A stretch of 64,000 nt of DNA from positions 2,232,001 through 2,296,000 of the forward strand of contig CAVSDT010000002.1 of the NCBI GenBank assembly GCA_963726825.1. The letters are read 5' to 3'. The position numbers and the translations under genes are program-made. This DNA comes from DATLGB01 sp963726825 (GTDB lineage: Bacteria; Actinomycetota; Thermoleophilia; Solirubrobacterales; Solirubrobacteraceae). Position 1 is the first letter of the stretch. The number at the start of each line of letters is the position of its first letter. Positions 47,147 to 59,401 of this stretch are shown piece by piece. The notes under the pieces were generated by a model, which saw nothing but the letters and a program-made list of their open reading frames with translations, had not been told where the DNA came from and did not search any database.

Positions 47147-48424
47147 CTACTGCCCCCGGAAGACGCTGCGGCCGGGGAACTCCGCGTCGCCGCCCAGCTG
47201 CTCCTCGATGCGCAGCAGCTGGTTGTACTTGGCCACGCGGTCCGAGCGCGACGGGGCGCCCGTCTTGATCTGCCCGCAGCCGGTGGCGACGGCGAGGTCG
47301 GCGATCGTCGTGTCCTCCGTCTCGCCCGAGCGGTGCGACATGACGGCCGTGTAGCCGGCGGCGCGCGCCATCTCGATCGCCGACAGCGTCTCCGACAGCG
47401 TGCCGATCTGGTTGACCTTGATCAGGATCGAGTTCGCGACGCCCATGTCGATGCCGCGCTCGAGGCGCTCCGTGTTCGTCACGAACAGGTCGTCGCCGAC
47501 GAGCTGCACCGCGTCGCCGAGGCGGTCGGTGAGCGCCTTCCAGCCGTCCCAGTCCTCCTCGTCCATCCCGTCCTCGATCGAGACGATCGGGTAGCGGCCC
47601 GCCGCGTCGGCCCAGTAGTCGGCCAGCTCGGCCGCGTTGAGCTTGCGCTGCTCGTGGGTGAGGTCGTAGGCGCCGTTTACGAACAGCTCCGACGTCGCCG
47701 GGTCCAGGGCGATGGCGACGTCCTGGCCCGGGGTGTAGCCCGCCGCCTCGATGCCCGCCACGAGCGCCTCCAGCGCCGCCTCGTTGGACTTCAGGTTCGG
47801 GGCGAAGCCGCCCTCGTCGCCGACGCCGCCGCCCATCCCGTGCTCCGACAGCCACGCCTTGAGCGCGTGGAAGACCTCCGTGCCCATGCGCAGGCAGTTC
47901 GAGAACGAGTCGGCCCCGAGCGGGACGACCATGAACTCCTGGAAGTCGACGGAGTTGTCCGCGTGCGCGCCGCCGTTGAGCACGTTCATCATCGGCACGG
48001 GCAGGATGCGGGCCTGGTCGCCGCCGAGGTAGCGCCACAGCGGCTGCCCCTCCTCGACCGCGGCCGCACGCGCGGCCGCGAGCGACACGCCGAGGATCGC
48101 GTTGGCGCCGAGGCGCGACTTGTCCGGCGTCCCGTCGAGGTCGATCAGCGTCTTGTCCAGCGCCGCCTGCTCCAGCGCGTCGTGGCCCTTGACGGCCTCG
48201 GCGATCTCGTCGTTGACGTTGGCGACGGCCTGCAGGACGCCCTTGCCGCCGTAGGCGTCGCCACCGTCGCGCAGCTCCGTGGCCTCGAACTCGCCGGTCG
48301 AGGCGCCCGACGGGACCATCGCACGGCCGGAGGCGCCGGAGCGCAGCGCGACGTCCACCTCGACCGTGGGGTTGCCGCGCGAGTCGAGGACCTGCCGGGC
48401 GTGGACGCTGTCGATCTGGCTCAC
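47147..48424 (-). CDS. eno: Enolase
   Basis: 425 residues. Converts 2-phosphoglycerate to PEP. Marks: ARQVLDSRGNPTVEVDV, mobile loop VPSGASTGEFEA, metal ligands in the VSIEDGMDEEDWDGW and LVGDDLFVTN segments, catalytic Lys in ILIKVNQIGTLSE, and SHRSGETEDTTIADLAVA. GTG at 48424 overlaps the mazG stop (GTGA); an in-frame extension to 48490 lies inside mazG and is rejected. Part of the mfd-mazG-eno-ftsB run. Confidence 0.97.
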   Translation of the reverse strand: MSQIDSVHARQVLDSRGNPTVEVDVALRSGASGRAMVPSGASTGEFEATELRDGGDAYGGKGVLQAVANVNDEIAEAVKGHDALEQAALDKTLIDLDGTPDKSRLGANAILGVSLAAARAAAVEEGQPLWRYLGGDQARILPVPMMNVLNGGAHADNSVDFQEFMVVPLGADSFSNCLRMGTEVFHALKAWLSEHGMGGGVGDEGGFAPNLKSNEAALEALVAGIEAAGYTPGQDVAIALDPATSELFVNGAYDLTHEQRKLNAAELADYWADAAGRYPIVSIEDGMDEEDWDGWKALTDRLGDAVQLVGDDLFVTNTERLERGIDMGVANSILIKVNQIGTLSETLSAIEMARAAGYTAVMSHRSGETEDTTIADLAVATGCGQIKTGAPSRSDRVAKYNQLLRIEEQLGGDAEFPGRSVFRGQ

Positions 48425-49194
48425 TGGGGCTCCTGGAGGCGGGCTCGGGCGTAGTAGCCGAGCTGGTCGTCGGGGTCGAGATCGTCCCATGCGCGCCCGT
48501 CCGATGCCGCGAGGTCCTCGGCGGTCGTGACGGCGTCGCGGAAGCGGTTGGACGCGGCGCGCAGCGCCAGCTCGGGATCGACCTTGAGCTTGCGTGCGAC
48601 GTTGACCGCCGCGAACAGCACGTCGCCGACCTCGCGGAAGCGCTCGACGGGGGTCTGCGCCGCGCGCAGCTGCTCGAGCTCGCCGTCGACGGCGTCGAAG
48701 GGCACGTGGTCGATGTCGAGGCCCGAGGTGGCCGCGCGGCGCTGGACCTTGCGCGCGTACAGCGGGCCCGGGAGGTTCGTCGGGACCTCACCGAAGATGC
48801 CCGGCTCGCGACCGGCCTCGGTGGCCTTGATCGCGTCCCAGTTGCGCAGCACGTCCCCGGCGTCTGAGACCTCCGTGTCGGAGAAGACGTGCGGGTGGCG
48901 GCGGATCAGCTTCTGGCGGCAGTGCTCGGCCACCGCGGCGAAGGACCCGGCGCCGCGCTCCTCCAGCAGCAGGGCGAGGAAGTGGACCTGGAAGAGCACG
49001 TCCCCCAGCTCGTCGAGCAGCTTGCCGTCGTCACCCTCCTGCGCCGCGGCGGCCAGCTCGAAGGCCTCCTCCACGGTGTGGGGGACGATCGAGCGCTCGT
49101 CCTGCTCGCGGTCCCACGGGCACTCGACCCGCAGCCGCCGCGTCAGCTCGTCGAGGGCGCGGACGGCGTCCGCGCTCGCCTGGGGATCGGACAC
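48421..49194 (-). CDS. mazG: Nucleoside triphosphate pyrophosphohydrolase MazG
   Basis: 257 residues. Two MazG repeats; the first carries the EExxE...ExxD metal site in EEAFELAAAAQEGDDGKLLD and DELGDVLFQVHFLA, the second has EVGDVLFAAVNVARKL. Sanitises non-canonical NTPs; in E. coli it also lowers ppGpp. GTG at 49194 is selected because TACGGT (49207-49202) lies seven bases before it; a GTG at 49203 falls inside that box. Stop overlaps the eno start. Confidence 0.93.
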   Translation of the reverse strand: MSDPQASADAVRALDELTRRLRVECPWDREQDERSIVPHTVEEAFELAAAAQEGDDGKLLDELGDVLFQVHFLALLLEERGAGSFAAVAEHCRQKLIRRHPHVFSDTEVSDAGDVLRNWDAIKATEAGREPGIFGEVPTNLPGPLYARKVQRRAATSGLDIDHVPFDAVDGELEQLRAAQTPVERFREVGDVLFAAVNVARKLKVDPELALRAASNRFRDAVTTAEDLAASDGRAWDDLDPDDQLGYYARARLQEPQ

Positions 49195-49274
49195 CCCACG
49201 CACCGTAGTCACCGCGAGGCGCGGGTCCGGCGGGCGACGACCACGGACGGGCCGCGGTCGTCGCGCCGGGGGTG

Positions 49275-50426
49275 CTACTGCGTCGGGGCGGGCTGCGGCT
49301 GCTGCTGCGTGCCCGCGGGGGCGGTCGGCGTCGGGGTGGCCTTCGGGCCGTTCTTGCAGTCCGGCACCTTGTACCCGGGGGCGCACTCGGTCTTGTCGCG
49401 CCACTTCTTCTGGAACTTCTTCGTGAAGGCCTGGATCTTCTTGTCCTGGCCCTGCGAGGTCAGCAGCTGCTTGATCGTGGGCTTGGCCGCGGCCAGCGAC
49501 TGCTGCGACGCGGGCGTCGACTTCGTGACCTTGAAGACGTAGAAGCCGAACTGCGTCTTGACCGGGCCGCTGAGCTCGCCCTTCTTGGCCGCGAAGACGG
49601 CCTCGTCGAGCGCCTTCTCCTGCTGGCCCTTCGCGACGCCGGCGAGCTTGCCGCCCTGCGCCTTGGAGGCCTGGTCGATCGAGTACTTCTTCGCGACGGC
49701 GGCGAAGGACTGGCCGCCGGCGATCGCGCGCTTGGCCTCCTCAGCCTTGGCCTTCGTCTTCGTCAGGACGACGAGCAGGTCACGCCGCTCCGGCTGCGCG
49801 AAGCGGGCCTTGTTCTTGTCGTAGTAGGCCTGGATGTCCTTGTCGGTCACCGTGGCGCCCTTGACGACCTTGTCGCGGATCTTGGTCGACAGCAGCTGGA
49901 CGGTGGCGATGTCGTCGAAGTCGTCGGCGGTGAGGCCGTAGTCCTTGATCGCCTTCTCCTTGTCCCCCTTGTTGGGGAACTGCTGCTTCTCGAAGTCGGC
50001 GATCCCCTTGGCGATCTCCTTCTTGGAGGGGTAGACGCCGAGGTCCTTCGCCTCGCCCGTGAGCCACTTGAGCTGGAACAGCTGCCCAAGGACGGTCTGG
50101 CGGATCTGGTCGTTCTCGGACTTGCACTGCTTCTTGAGGTCCGCGTCCTTCGTGGCCGGCTGGCCCTTGCCGGGCTTGGGGAGCTTCGCCTTCTTGGCGG
50201 CGACGCACTTCGTGAAGTCCGGCGGATCAGGGGCGACGGCGTCCTTCTGGCCGGAGGACTTCAGCACGGCATTGGCCCAGTGCTTGTACTCCGTCTTGGT
50301 GATCGCGTCGCCGTCGACAGTCGCCACGGCGTTGCCCGGTACCCCGCCGCACCCGGCGACGAGGACGGGAACCACAGCGAGCCCTGCCAGGCCCAGGAGT
50401 CGGTTTCTCAGCTGATGGAATCTCAT
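49275..50426 (-). CDS. Lipoprotein peptidyl-prolyl isomerase (SurA/PrsA-like parvulin)
   Basis: 383 residues. Lipoprotein signal ending LVAGCGG. The N-terminal SurA-like chaperone helices (VATVDGDAITKTEYKHWANA) and a Lys-rich region are followed by a parvulin domain at about 210-305 (RRDLLVVLTKTKAKAEEAKR, FAAVAKKYSIDQASKAQGG, GPVKTQFGFYVFKV). The end is a Pro/Thr/Gln-rich tail. Expected to fold exported proteins at the outer membrane face. It sits where mycobacteria have lipoprotein gene lpqU, between mfd and mazG. Confidence 0.85.
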   Translation of the reverse strand: MRFHQLRNRLLGLAGLAVVPVLVAGCGGVPGNAVATVDGDAITKTEYKHWANAVLKSSGQKDAVAPDPPDFTKCVAAKKAKLPKPGKGQPATKDADLKKQCKSENDQIRQTVLGQLFQLKWLTGEAKDLGVYPSKKEIAKGIADFEKQQFPNKGDKEKAIKDYGLTADDFDDIATVQLLSTKIRDKVVKGATVTDKDIQAYYDKNKARFAQPERRDLLVVLTKTKAKAEEAKRAIAGGQSFAAVAKKYSIDQASKAQGGKLAGVAKGQQEKALDEAVFAAKKGELSGPVKTQFGFYVFKVTKSTPASQQSLAAAKPTIKQLLTSQGQDKKIQAFTKKFQKKWRDKTECAPGYKVPDCKNGPKATPTPTAPAGTQQQPQPAPTQ

Positions 50427-50481
50427 GACGTCGGTCCGAGGCTAGGGAGTGACCCGCAGCGCAGGGAACTCCGAGGTGTGC

Positions 50482-53805
<3,324 letters not shown>

Positions 53806-53826
53806 GGGTCCGGGCACGGGCACTGG

Positions 53827-53844
53827 CCGGGCGAAACCGCCCGG
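53827..53844. terminator. Hairpin between pth and mfd
   Basis: CCGGGCG, AAAC, CGCCCGG: 7-bp stem with tetraloop; could attenuate pth read-through into mfd. Confidence 0.4.
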
Positions 53845-53863
53845 CGGGGTGCTGGAATCCACT

Positions 53864-54424
53864 CTACGAGGCGATGCTGCGCTCGACCGCGTCAGCCGCG
53901 CGATCGACGAGATCGGACACCTCGGCGCTGCTCTGGCGCCAGGCGCCGAGCACGTGGGCCGAGACGATCTCGGGGTCCGTGGAGTCCGGGCGGCCGACGC
54001 CGACGCGGACGCGCTGGAACTCCTTCGAGCCCAGCTCGCGGTGCAGCGACTTGAGGCCGTTGTGGCCTGCGAGCCCGCCGCCGAGCCGGGCACGCACGTC
54101 GCCGAAGGGCAGGTCGATCTCGTCGTGGATCGCCAGCAGGTGGTCGAGCTCGACCTTGAACGCGCCGCGGGCAGGCCCCGCGGAGCGGCCGGACTCGTTC
54201 ATGAACGTCTGCGGCAGCAGCACGGCGACGCGGGGGCCGCCGGGCATCGTCCGTCCCTCGTAGAGCTCACCCTGGAACTTCCTCTTGGGCTTGCCGAGCT
54301 CCCAGCGCTCGGCGAGCCGGCGCGCGACCTCGAAGCCCACGTTGTGCGGGGTGCGCTCGTAGGCGCCCCCCGGGTTTCCGAGCCCGACGATCAGCCAGTC
54401 GGCGGGTGCGACGCCGCCGAACAC
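53864..54424 (-). CDS. pth: Peptidyl-tRNA hydrolase
   Basis: 186 residues. Releases peptides from dropped-off peptidyl-tRNA. Marks: LIVGLGNPGGAYERTPHNVGF with catalytic His and Asn, LLPQTFMNESG, IHDEIDLPFG with the key Asp, and GLAGHNGLKSLHRELG. GTG start 12 bases after the L25 stop, so the two are co-transcribed, an order common in bacteria. Confidence 0.95.
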   Translation of the reverse strand: MFGGVAPADWLIVGLGNPGGAYERTPHNVGFEVARRLAERWELGKPKRKFQGELYEGRTMPGGPRVAVLLPQTFMNESGRSAGPARGAFKVELDHLLAIHDEIDLPFGDVRARLGGGLAGHNGLKSLHRELGSKEFQRVRVGVGRPDSTDPEIVSAHVLGAWRQSSAEVSDLVDRAADAVERSIAS

Positions 54425-54436
54425 GTCCGGCGGTGG

Positions 54437-55129
54437 CTAGGCGTCGTCGGAGGAGGCCGACTCGGCCTCCTCGGCGGTGTCGCCTTCGGCCTTGGCCTCG
54501 GCGGTCTCGCCGTCCTCGCCCACGAGGGCGGTCTCCGTCTCGATCTCGTCCTCGACGGGCTCGAGGGTCGGCGGGGTGACGGTGGCGACCACGAACTCGG
54601 CGGGGTCGTCGACGAAGGTGACGTTCTCCGGCGGCGTGACGGTCTCGAGCAGCAGCGTCTCGTTGATCTGCAGCTTGGAGACGTCGACCTGGATGACGTC
54701 GGGGATGTCGCCGGGGAGCGCCTCGACGACGACCTCGCGGTTCTCCTGGTTCATGATGCCGCCCTCGTCGACGCCCGGGGCCTCCTCGATGCCGATCAGC
54801 TCGATGGAGACGGGCGCCTGGATCGCGACGTCCATGCGGACGCGGAGCAGGTCGGCGTGCATGATGTCGCCGCGCACGGGGTGGCGCTGGACGTCCTTGA
54901 CGACGACGTTCTCGGTCTTGCCGCCGTCGAGGGCGACCTCGAGGACGGCGGAGGCGTCGCGCAGGGTGTTGCGGAAGATGCGGGCGTCGACCTCGAACGG
55001 GACGGGCTCGCCGGCACCGCCGTAGATGATGCCGGGGACGCGGCCTTCGCGACGAAGGCGGCGCATGGCGCGAGACCCGGAATCGGTCCGGGGAGCGAGG
55101 GCGAGGGTCGAGGAGTCCGTGGAGGGCAT
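54437..55129 (-). CDS. rplY: 50S ribosomal protein L25 / general stress protein Ctc
   Basis: 230 residues, the long two-domain (TL5/Ctc) form. The N-terminal domain binds 5S rRNA (SRAMRRLRREGRVPGIIYGG, then QRHPVRGDIMHADLLRV); the C-terminal beta domain follows (NREVVVEALPGDIPDVIQVD). The last 25 residues are an acidic tail. ATG at 55129 chosen because the family starts here; TACAGT lies 11 bases upstream. Leads the L25-pth pair. Confidence 0.93.
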   Translation of the reverse strand: MPSTDSSTLALAPRTDSGSRAMRRLRREGRVPGIIYGGAGEPVPFEVDARIFRNTLRDASAVLEVALDGGKTENVVVKDVQRHPVRGDIMHADLLRVRMDVAIQAPVSIELIGIEEAPGVDEGGIMNQENREVVVEALPGDIPDVIQVDVSKLQINETLLLETVTPPENVTFVDDPAEFVVATVTPPTLEPVEDEIETETALVGEDGETAEAKAEGDTAEEAESASSDDA

Positions 55130-55219
55130 GACGGCGCGCCACTGTAGCGACCGTCTGTTGCGCGCCAGACGTCCACCGGACCGGTTGCGCGCACGCGCGA
55201 CAGGGGTAGTCTCCCCCTT

Positions 55220-55555
55220 GTGGCGGCGGATACAGAGCTCGTCCTCCTCTTCGGTGGCCTCCATCTCGTGGCGCTGCTGCTGGGCTGCGGGCTGTTCTGG
55301 ATGTTCCTGCGGTCCGAGACGGTGACCCCGTGGGAGCCCGGGGACGACGAGGACACCGACGGTGGCGGCGGCGGCAACGACCGCCTGCGCAAACCGCCGA
55401 AGCCGCCCAAGCCCGGCGGGGTTCCGCTGCCCGACGCCCAGCAGTCCTCCCAGCGCTTCCGCGGTCCCGGTCGCCTGGCCGACCGGCACCGGACCGTCCG
55501 GCGCCCGGTGCACGATCCGGCTCCGGGCCGGACGCCGCACCGCGTCGGCCGCTAG
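55220..55555 (+). CDS. Small membrane-anchored Pro/Arg-rich protein, 111 residues
   Basis: One membrane helix near the start (LLFGGLHLVALLLGCGLFWM), then an acidic glycine linker and a Pro/Arg-rich cytoplasmic tail (RKPPKPPKPGG). No recognised domain. TAGTCT seven bases before the GTG supports expression. Divergent from rplY. Confidence 0.55.
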   Translation: MAADTELVLLFGGLHLVALLLGCGLFWMFLRSETVTPWEPGDDEDTDGGGGGNDRLRKPPKPPKPGGVPLPDAQQSSQRFRGPGRLADRHRTVRRPVHDPAPGRTPHRVGR

Positions 55556-55559
55556 GCCG

Positions 55560-56282
55560 TCAGGCCGTCTCCTCCGCGTCGTCGGAGAGCTCGAGGAAGT
55601 GGCGCATGGAGGCTGCGCGCCGGTCGAGGTCCGCCCCGAGGCGTTGCGCGTGCTCGGCGGCGCGGGCGAGGAAGTCCTCCAGGCAGGCCGCCGGGTCGTC
55701 GATCAGCGGGTAGATGCGGGCGACCTCCTGCTGGACGCAGGCGATGCCCGCCGGCGGCCGGCCCTGCGCGAGGGCGCGGGCGCCGCAGACGGGGGTCACG
55801 ACGATGCCGCGGTCGGGGGCGACCAGCGCGGTCGGCAGCAGCCGGTGCGCCGGCAGGTCGAGGTCGAGCTGCGGGCGGCCGTCGACCTGGACCGGGGCGC
55901 CGGCGATCTCCGTCAGCGGCTCGCGCCACACGTCGAGCACCGTGTCCGCGCCGACCAGCACGTCGCGCAGGACGGAGGCCTGCTCCGCGTACAGCCGCTC
56001 AGCCGCCTCGCGGTCCTCCGCGTCGCCGAGGTCGAGGTCGCACGGGACGCGCAGCAGCGTGTCGGCCGACAGCGTGCTTCCCGATCCGTGCCGGCCGGGC
56101 GCGACGTAGGTCTGGATGGAGGCCAGGTCGCGACGGCCGCAGAAGACGACGGTGACCGACTCCGAGACCGGCAGCCCGCCGACGCGCAGGGCGACCGCAG
56201 TCGTCTCTTCCGGGGCACCCAGCGCCCGGCGCAGGAGGTCGTCCGCGGAGTCGTCGTTCACCCTGGACGGACTATCGGCCAT
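55560..56282 (-). CDS. Unknown protein, 240 residues
   Basis: Starts MADSPSRVNDDSADDLLRRA at the chosen ATG. Contains TVVFCGRRDLASIQTYVAPG, LTEIAGAPVQVDGRPQLDLD, a VVTPVCGARALAQGRPPAGI stretch and a helical end (LEDFLARAAEHAQRLGADLD). No signal peptide or membrane segment. I do not recognise the family. A GTG at 56261 (VNDDS) is an alternative start. It lies in a cluster of small genes inserted in the glmU-prs-rplY order, on the opposite strand from its neighbours. Confidence 0.55.
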   Translation of the reverse strand: MADSPSRVNDDSADDLLRRALGAPEETTAVALRVGGLPVSESVTVVFCGRRDLASIQTYVAPGRHGSGSTLSADTLLRVPCDLDLGDAEDREAAERLYAEQASVLRDVLVGADTVLDVWREPLTEIAGAPVQVDGRPQLDLDLPAHRLLPTALVAPDRGIVVTPVCGARALAQGRPPAGIACVQQEVARIYPLIDDPAACLEDFLARAAEHAQRLGADLDRRAASMRHFLELSDDAEETA

Positions 56283-56349
56283 CCGGCGGCGGAACGCGAG
56301 GGCCCCGCGTCCCAGCCTGCCTGTCCGCCCGGCCGGGTACCCGTCGGGC

Positions 56350-56628
56350 ATGAAGCTGATCTACAAGCCCTTCGGCATCGTCTTCGGGGTCCTGGCGGGC
56401 CTGCTCTCGCGCCGCCTGTTCGCCTTCGCCTGGTCGCGCGTCGACGACGAGCAGCCGCCGACGCCGACCACCGACGAGGTCCCCGTCGGCAAGGTGCTCG
56501 CCGCGGCCGCGCTGCAGGGCGTCGTGTTCTCGACCACCCGCGCGGCCGTCGACCGCTACGGCGCCGAGGGCTTTCGCTACCTCACCGGCATCTGGCCCGG
56601 CGAGCGCAAGCCGGAGCCCGTCGACTGA
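56350..56628 (+). CDS. DUF4235 family membrane protein
   Basis: 92 residues. Matches the DUF4235 pattern: MKLIYKPFGIVFGVLAGLLS, a DDEQPPTPTTDEVPVGKVLA loop, AALQGVVFSTTRAAVDR and RYLTGIWPGE. Two membrane helices with the loop probably cytoplasmic. Function unknown; widespread in Actinobacteria. Confidence 0.85.
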   Translation: MKLIYKPFGIVFGVLAGLLSRRLFAFAWSRVDDEQPPTPTTDEVPVGKVLAAAALQGVVFSTTRAAVDRYGAEGFRYLTGIWPGERKPEPVD

Positions 56629-56638
56629 GCGGGCGCGG

Positions 56639-56953
56639 CTAGCGCGAGCGCAGGACGAAGCCGCGGTCGTCGAGGTCTGCCAGCGCGTCCTCGAAGGCCG
56701 GGAAGTCGCGCGCCGTCAGCAGGTCCACGGGCCGGTGGCCGCGCGGGCCCTTCGCGCGCATCCAGCGCTGCAGCGTGGCCGGGCCGACGCGCTCCGCCGG
56801 CGCGGCCAGCAGCGCCTCGAGGATCGGCAGCTCGGGCCGGTGGTCGAGCTCGCCCGACAGGAGCTCGAGCGCGGACGCATCGAGCGTCCGGATCAGCTCG
56901 TCGTCGTCGAGCCCGAGCAGCTCCTGGAGCGCCTGGGCGGGCGGGACCGCCAT
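56639..56953 (-). CDS. Unknown helical protein downstream of prs, 104 residues
   Basis: Begins MAVPPAQALQELLGLDDDEL and ends with ALADLDDRGFVLRSR. All-helical composition (ALELLSGELDHRPELPILEA, then RVGPATLQRWMRAKG). ATG overlaps the prs stop by one base (TGATG), so it is translationally coupled to prs. No recognised domain. Confidence 0.6.
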   Translation of the reverse strand: MAVPPAQALQELLGLDDDELIRTLDASALELLSGELDHRPELPILEALLAAPAERVGPATLQRWMRAKGPRGHRPVDLLTARDFPAFEDALADLDDRGFVLRSR

Positions 56954-57975
56954 CAGAACAGCTGGTTCTCGCCCCCGAAGACCTCGGAGACGGAGTCGTC
57001 GGTGAAGATGCGGCGGATCGAGTCCGTCAGCAGATCGGCGCACGGGAGCACGCGGACGTTGGCGGGTGCGCCCGCGCGCAGCGGGATCGTGTCGGTCACC
57101 ACGACCTCCTCGAACGGGGCGCTTGCGAGGGTGTCCCAGGCGTTGCCGGAGAAGACGCCGTGCGTGGCGGCGGCGAAGACCCGCTTGGCTCCCGCGTCCA
57201 TGACCGTCTGGCCGGCGGCCTTCAGCGTCCCCGCCGTGTCGATCATGTCGTCGACGATCAGCGCGGTCTTGTCCTTGACGTCGCCGATCACGTAGGAGAT
57301 CTCCGCGACCTGCTGGGCCGGGCGCTCCTTGTTGAGGATCGCCAGCTCGGCGCCGACCTTGGAGGCGAAGTTCTTGGCGAGCTTCACGCGGCCGGCGTCG
57401 GGTGAGACGACGACGAGGTCGTCGAGGCCCTTGTCGTCGAAGTACTGGGTGAGGAGGAACTGCGCCGTCATGTGGTCCATCGGGTTCTGGAAGAACCCCT
57501 GGATCTGGCCGGCGTGGAGGTCCATCGCGAGGACGCGGTCCGCCCCTGCGCTCTCGAGCATGCGGGCGACGAGGCGGGCGGAGATCGGCTCGCGCGGGGC
57601 GGACTTCTTGTCCTGGCGCGAGTAGCCGAACCACGGCGTGACGGCGATGACGCGGTGCGCCGACGCGCCGACCGCCGCGTCGATCATGAACATGAGCTCC
57701 ATCAGCGCGTCGTTGGCGGTGATGCCCTGCTCCGGGTTGCCGCAGGTCGGCTGGATGAGGAAGACGTCGGCCCCGCGGACGGACTCCTCGTAGCGGCAGT
57801 AGACCTCGCCCGAGGAGAACGTCTTGGTGGTGATGTGCCCGAGCGAGACCCCGAGCTTGTCCGCGATGTTGTTGGCCAGCTGCGGGTTCGCGCGCCCGCT
57901 GAACAGCATCAGCCGCTTGTTGTAATCCAGCGGGATCGCGGTCGCGGTGGCCATCTGCGGGTCCAGGGCGCTCAC
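56953..57975 (-). CDS. prs: Ribose-phosphate diphosphokinase (PRPP synthetase)
   Basis: 340 residues. Makes PRPP for nucleotides, His and Trp. Marks: LMLFSGRANPQLA, FSSGEVYCRYEESVRG, flexible loop RQDKKSAPREPISA, DLHAGQIQGFF, PRPP-binding IVDDMIDTAGTL. GTG at 57975 is chosen because TACACT (57989-57984) is eight bases before it; ATG at 57954 would drop seven residues. Follows glmU by 43 bases with its own promoter, as in glmU-prs of mycobacteria. Confidence 0.95.
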   Translation of the reverse strand: MSALDPQMATATAIPLDYNKRLMLFSGRANPQLANNIADKLGVSLGHITTKTFSSGEVYCRYEESVRGADVFLIQPTCGNPEQGITANDALMELMFMIDAAVGASAHRVIAVTPWFGYSRQDKKSAPREPISARLVARMLESAGADRVLAMDLHAGQIQGFFQNPMDHMTAQFLLTQYFDDKGLDDLVVVSPDAGRVKLAKNFASKVGAELAILNKERPAQQVAEISYVIGDVKDKTALIVDDMIDTAGTLKAAGQTVMDAGAKRVFAAATHGVFSGNAWDTLASAPFEEVVVTDTIPLRAGAPANVRVLPCADLLTDSIRRIFTDDSVSEVFGGENQLF

Positions 57976-58018
57976 GGCTTCCGAGTGTACGCCTGGACCC
58001 GGTCGGTCGCGCCGGCGC

Positions 58019-59371
58019 TCACGGCTTGCGGTCCGCGTACCCGTCGACGTTGCGCTGGCGCGCCCGCGCGATGCCCAATGCACCGGAAGGGACGTCCTCG
58101 GTGATGACCGATCCGGCCCCCGTGAAGGCGCCGTCGCCGACGGTCACCGGAGCCACGAGCGTCGTGTCCACCGACGTCTTGACCCCCGCTCCGATGGTGG
58201 TGCGATGCTTGTGGCGGCCGTCGTAGTTGGCGGTGATGGTCGCGGCGCCGAGGTTGGTGCCCGGGCCCACGTCCGCGTCGCCGATGTAGGACAGGTGCGG
58301 GACCTTGGACCCCTCGCCGATGACCGAGTTCTTGATCTCGACGAACGTCCCCGCCTTCGCGCCGGCCTCCAGCCGCGCGCCGGGGCGCAGGAAGGCGAAC
58401 GGGCCGACGGTGGCACCGTCGGCCAGCGTGGCGCCCTCGGCGTAGGAGTGGCGGATGGTCACGCCGTTGCCGGCCTCGACGTCGATCAGCGTCGTGTGCG
58501 GGCCGATCGTCGCCACCGAGCCGACGCGGGTGCGGCCCTTGAGCACGCAGCCCGGCTCGATGACGGTGTCGGAGCCGAGCACGACGTCGACGTCGATCGA
58601 CGTCTGCGCGGGGTCGACGATCGTCACGCCCGCCCGCAGGTGGGCCTCCAGGATGCGCGCCTGCGCGTGGCGGCGCACGACGGCGAGGTCCACGCGGTCG
58701 TTGACGCCGAGCGTCAGACCGGGGTCGATCGCGGTCGCCTCGATCGGCCCGCGCGCGGCGAGGATCGGCAGCACGTCGGGCAGGTAGTACTCGCCCTGGG
58801 CGTTGTCGTTGCCGACCGCATCCAGCGCGGCGGCCAGCGCCGGCCCGTCGAAGACGTAGATGCCCGTGTTGACCTCGTCGATCGCGAGCTGCAGCGGCGA
58901 CGCGTCGCGCGCCTCGACGACGCCCTGGACGGCTCCGGCATGGTCGCGCACGACCCGGCCGTAGGACCCGGGGTCGGGCAGGATCATCGTCGCCATGGTG
59001 GCGAGCGCCCCCGCCGCGGCGTGGGCGGCGCCGAGCGCCGCGATCGCCTCGCCCGTGATCAACGGGACGTCGCCCGAGAGCACCAGCACGTGGGCGGAGT
59101 CGGCGAAGCGCTCGCGCGCGGCCTTGACGGCGTCGGCGGTCCCGAGCGGCTGCTCCTGCACGACGGACTCGACGCCCTCCGGCAGCCGGTCCTCGAGGCG
59201 GCGGGACGGGTTGTCGACGACCACCACCCGCTCGGCGCCGGCCGCGCGCGCGGCCGCGATCGGCCAGCCGACGAGGGGCCGGCCGCACAGCGGATGCAGC
59301 ACCTTCGGGACCGCGGAGCGCATCCGCGTCCCCTCCCCCGCTGCCATGATCACGACGGTCAGTTCAGGCAC
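58019..59371 (-). CDS. glmU: Bifunctional UDP-GlcNAc pyrophosphorylase / GlcN-1-P acetyltransferase
   Basis: 450 residues. Makes UDP-GlcNAc for the cell wall. The N-terminal nucleotidyltransferase has IMAAGEGTRMRSAVPKVLH and LSGDVPL; the C-terminal left-handed beta helix (from about 255) shows hexapeptide repeats and the catalytic region GPFAFLRPGARLEAGAKAGT with LSYIGDADVG. GTG at 59371 with TAGTCT eight bases upstream; that box abuts the -10 box of tRNA-Gln on the other strand. Confidence 0.95.
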   Translation of the reverse strand: MPELTVVIMAAGEGTRMRSAVPKVLHPLCGRPLVGWPIAAARAAGAERVVVVDNPSRRLEDRLPEGVESVVQEQPLGTADAVKAARERFADSAHVLVLSGDVPLITGEAIAALGAAHAAAGALATMATMILPDPGSYGRVVRDHAGAVQGVVEARDASPLQLAIDEVNTGIYVFDGPALAAALDAVGNDNAQGEYYLPDVLPILAARGPIEATAIDPGLTLGVNDRVDLAVVRRHAQARILEAHLRAGVTIVDPAQTSIDVDVVLGSDTVIEPGCVLKGRTRVGSVATIGPHTTLIDVEAGNGVTIRHSYAEGATLADGATVGPFAFLRPGARLEAGAKAGTFVEIKNSVIGEGSKVPHLSYIGDADVGPGTNLGAATITANYDGRHKHRTTIGAGVKTSVDTTLVAPVTVGDGAFTGAGSVITEDVPSGALGIARARQRNVDGYADRKP

Positions 59372-59379
59372 GGCGGCTC

Positions 59380-59389
59380 AGACTACGCT
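59380..59389. promoter_or_regulatory. Back-to-back -10 boxes sharing TA (glmU / tRNA-Gln)
   Basis: Minus-strand TAGTCT (59385-59380) and plus-strand TACGCT (59384-59389) overlap in TA at 59384-59385. The first is eight bases from the glmU GTG, the second 12 bases from the tRNA. Confidence 0.5.
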
Positions 59390-59401
59390 TCGTGGGCCCT
59401 T

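Noticed and set aside
53806..54093. 96-residue upstream extension of Mfd, and similar extensions of L25, eno, prs and mazG
   Set aside because: The added residues are not family-like, overlap neighbouring genes or their promoters, and the chosen starts match -10 boxes, coupling or family length.
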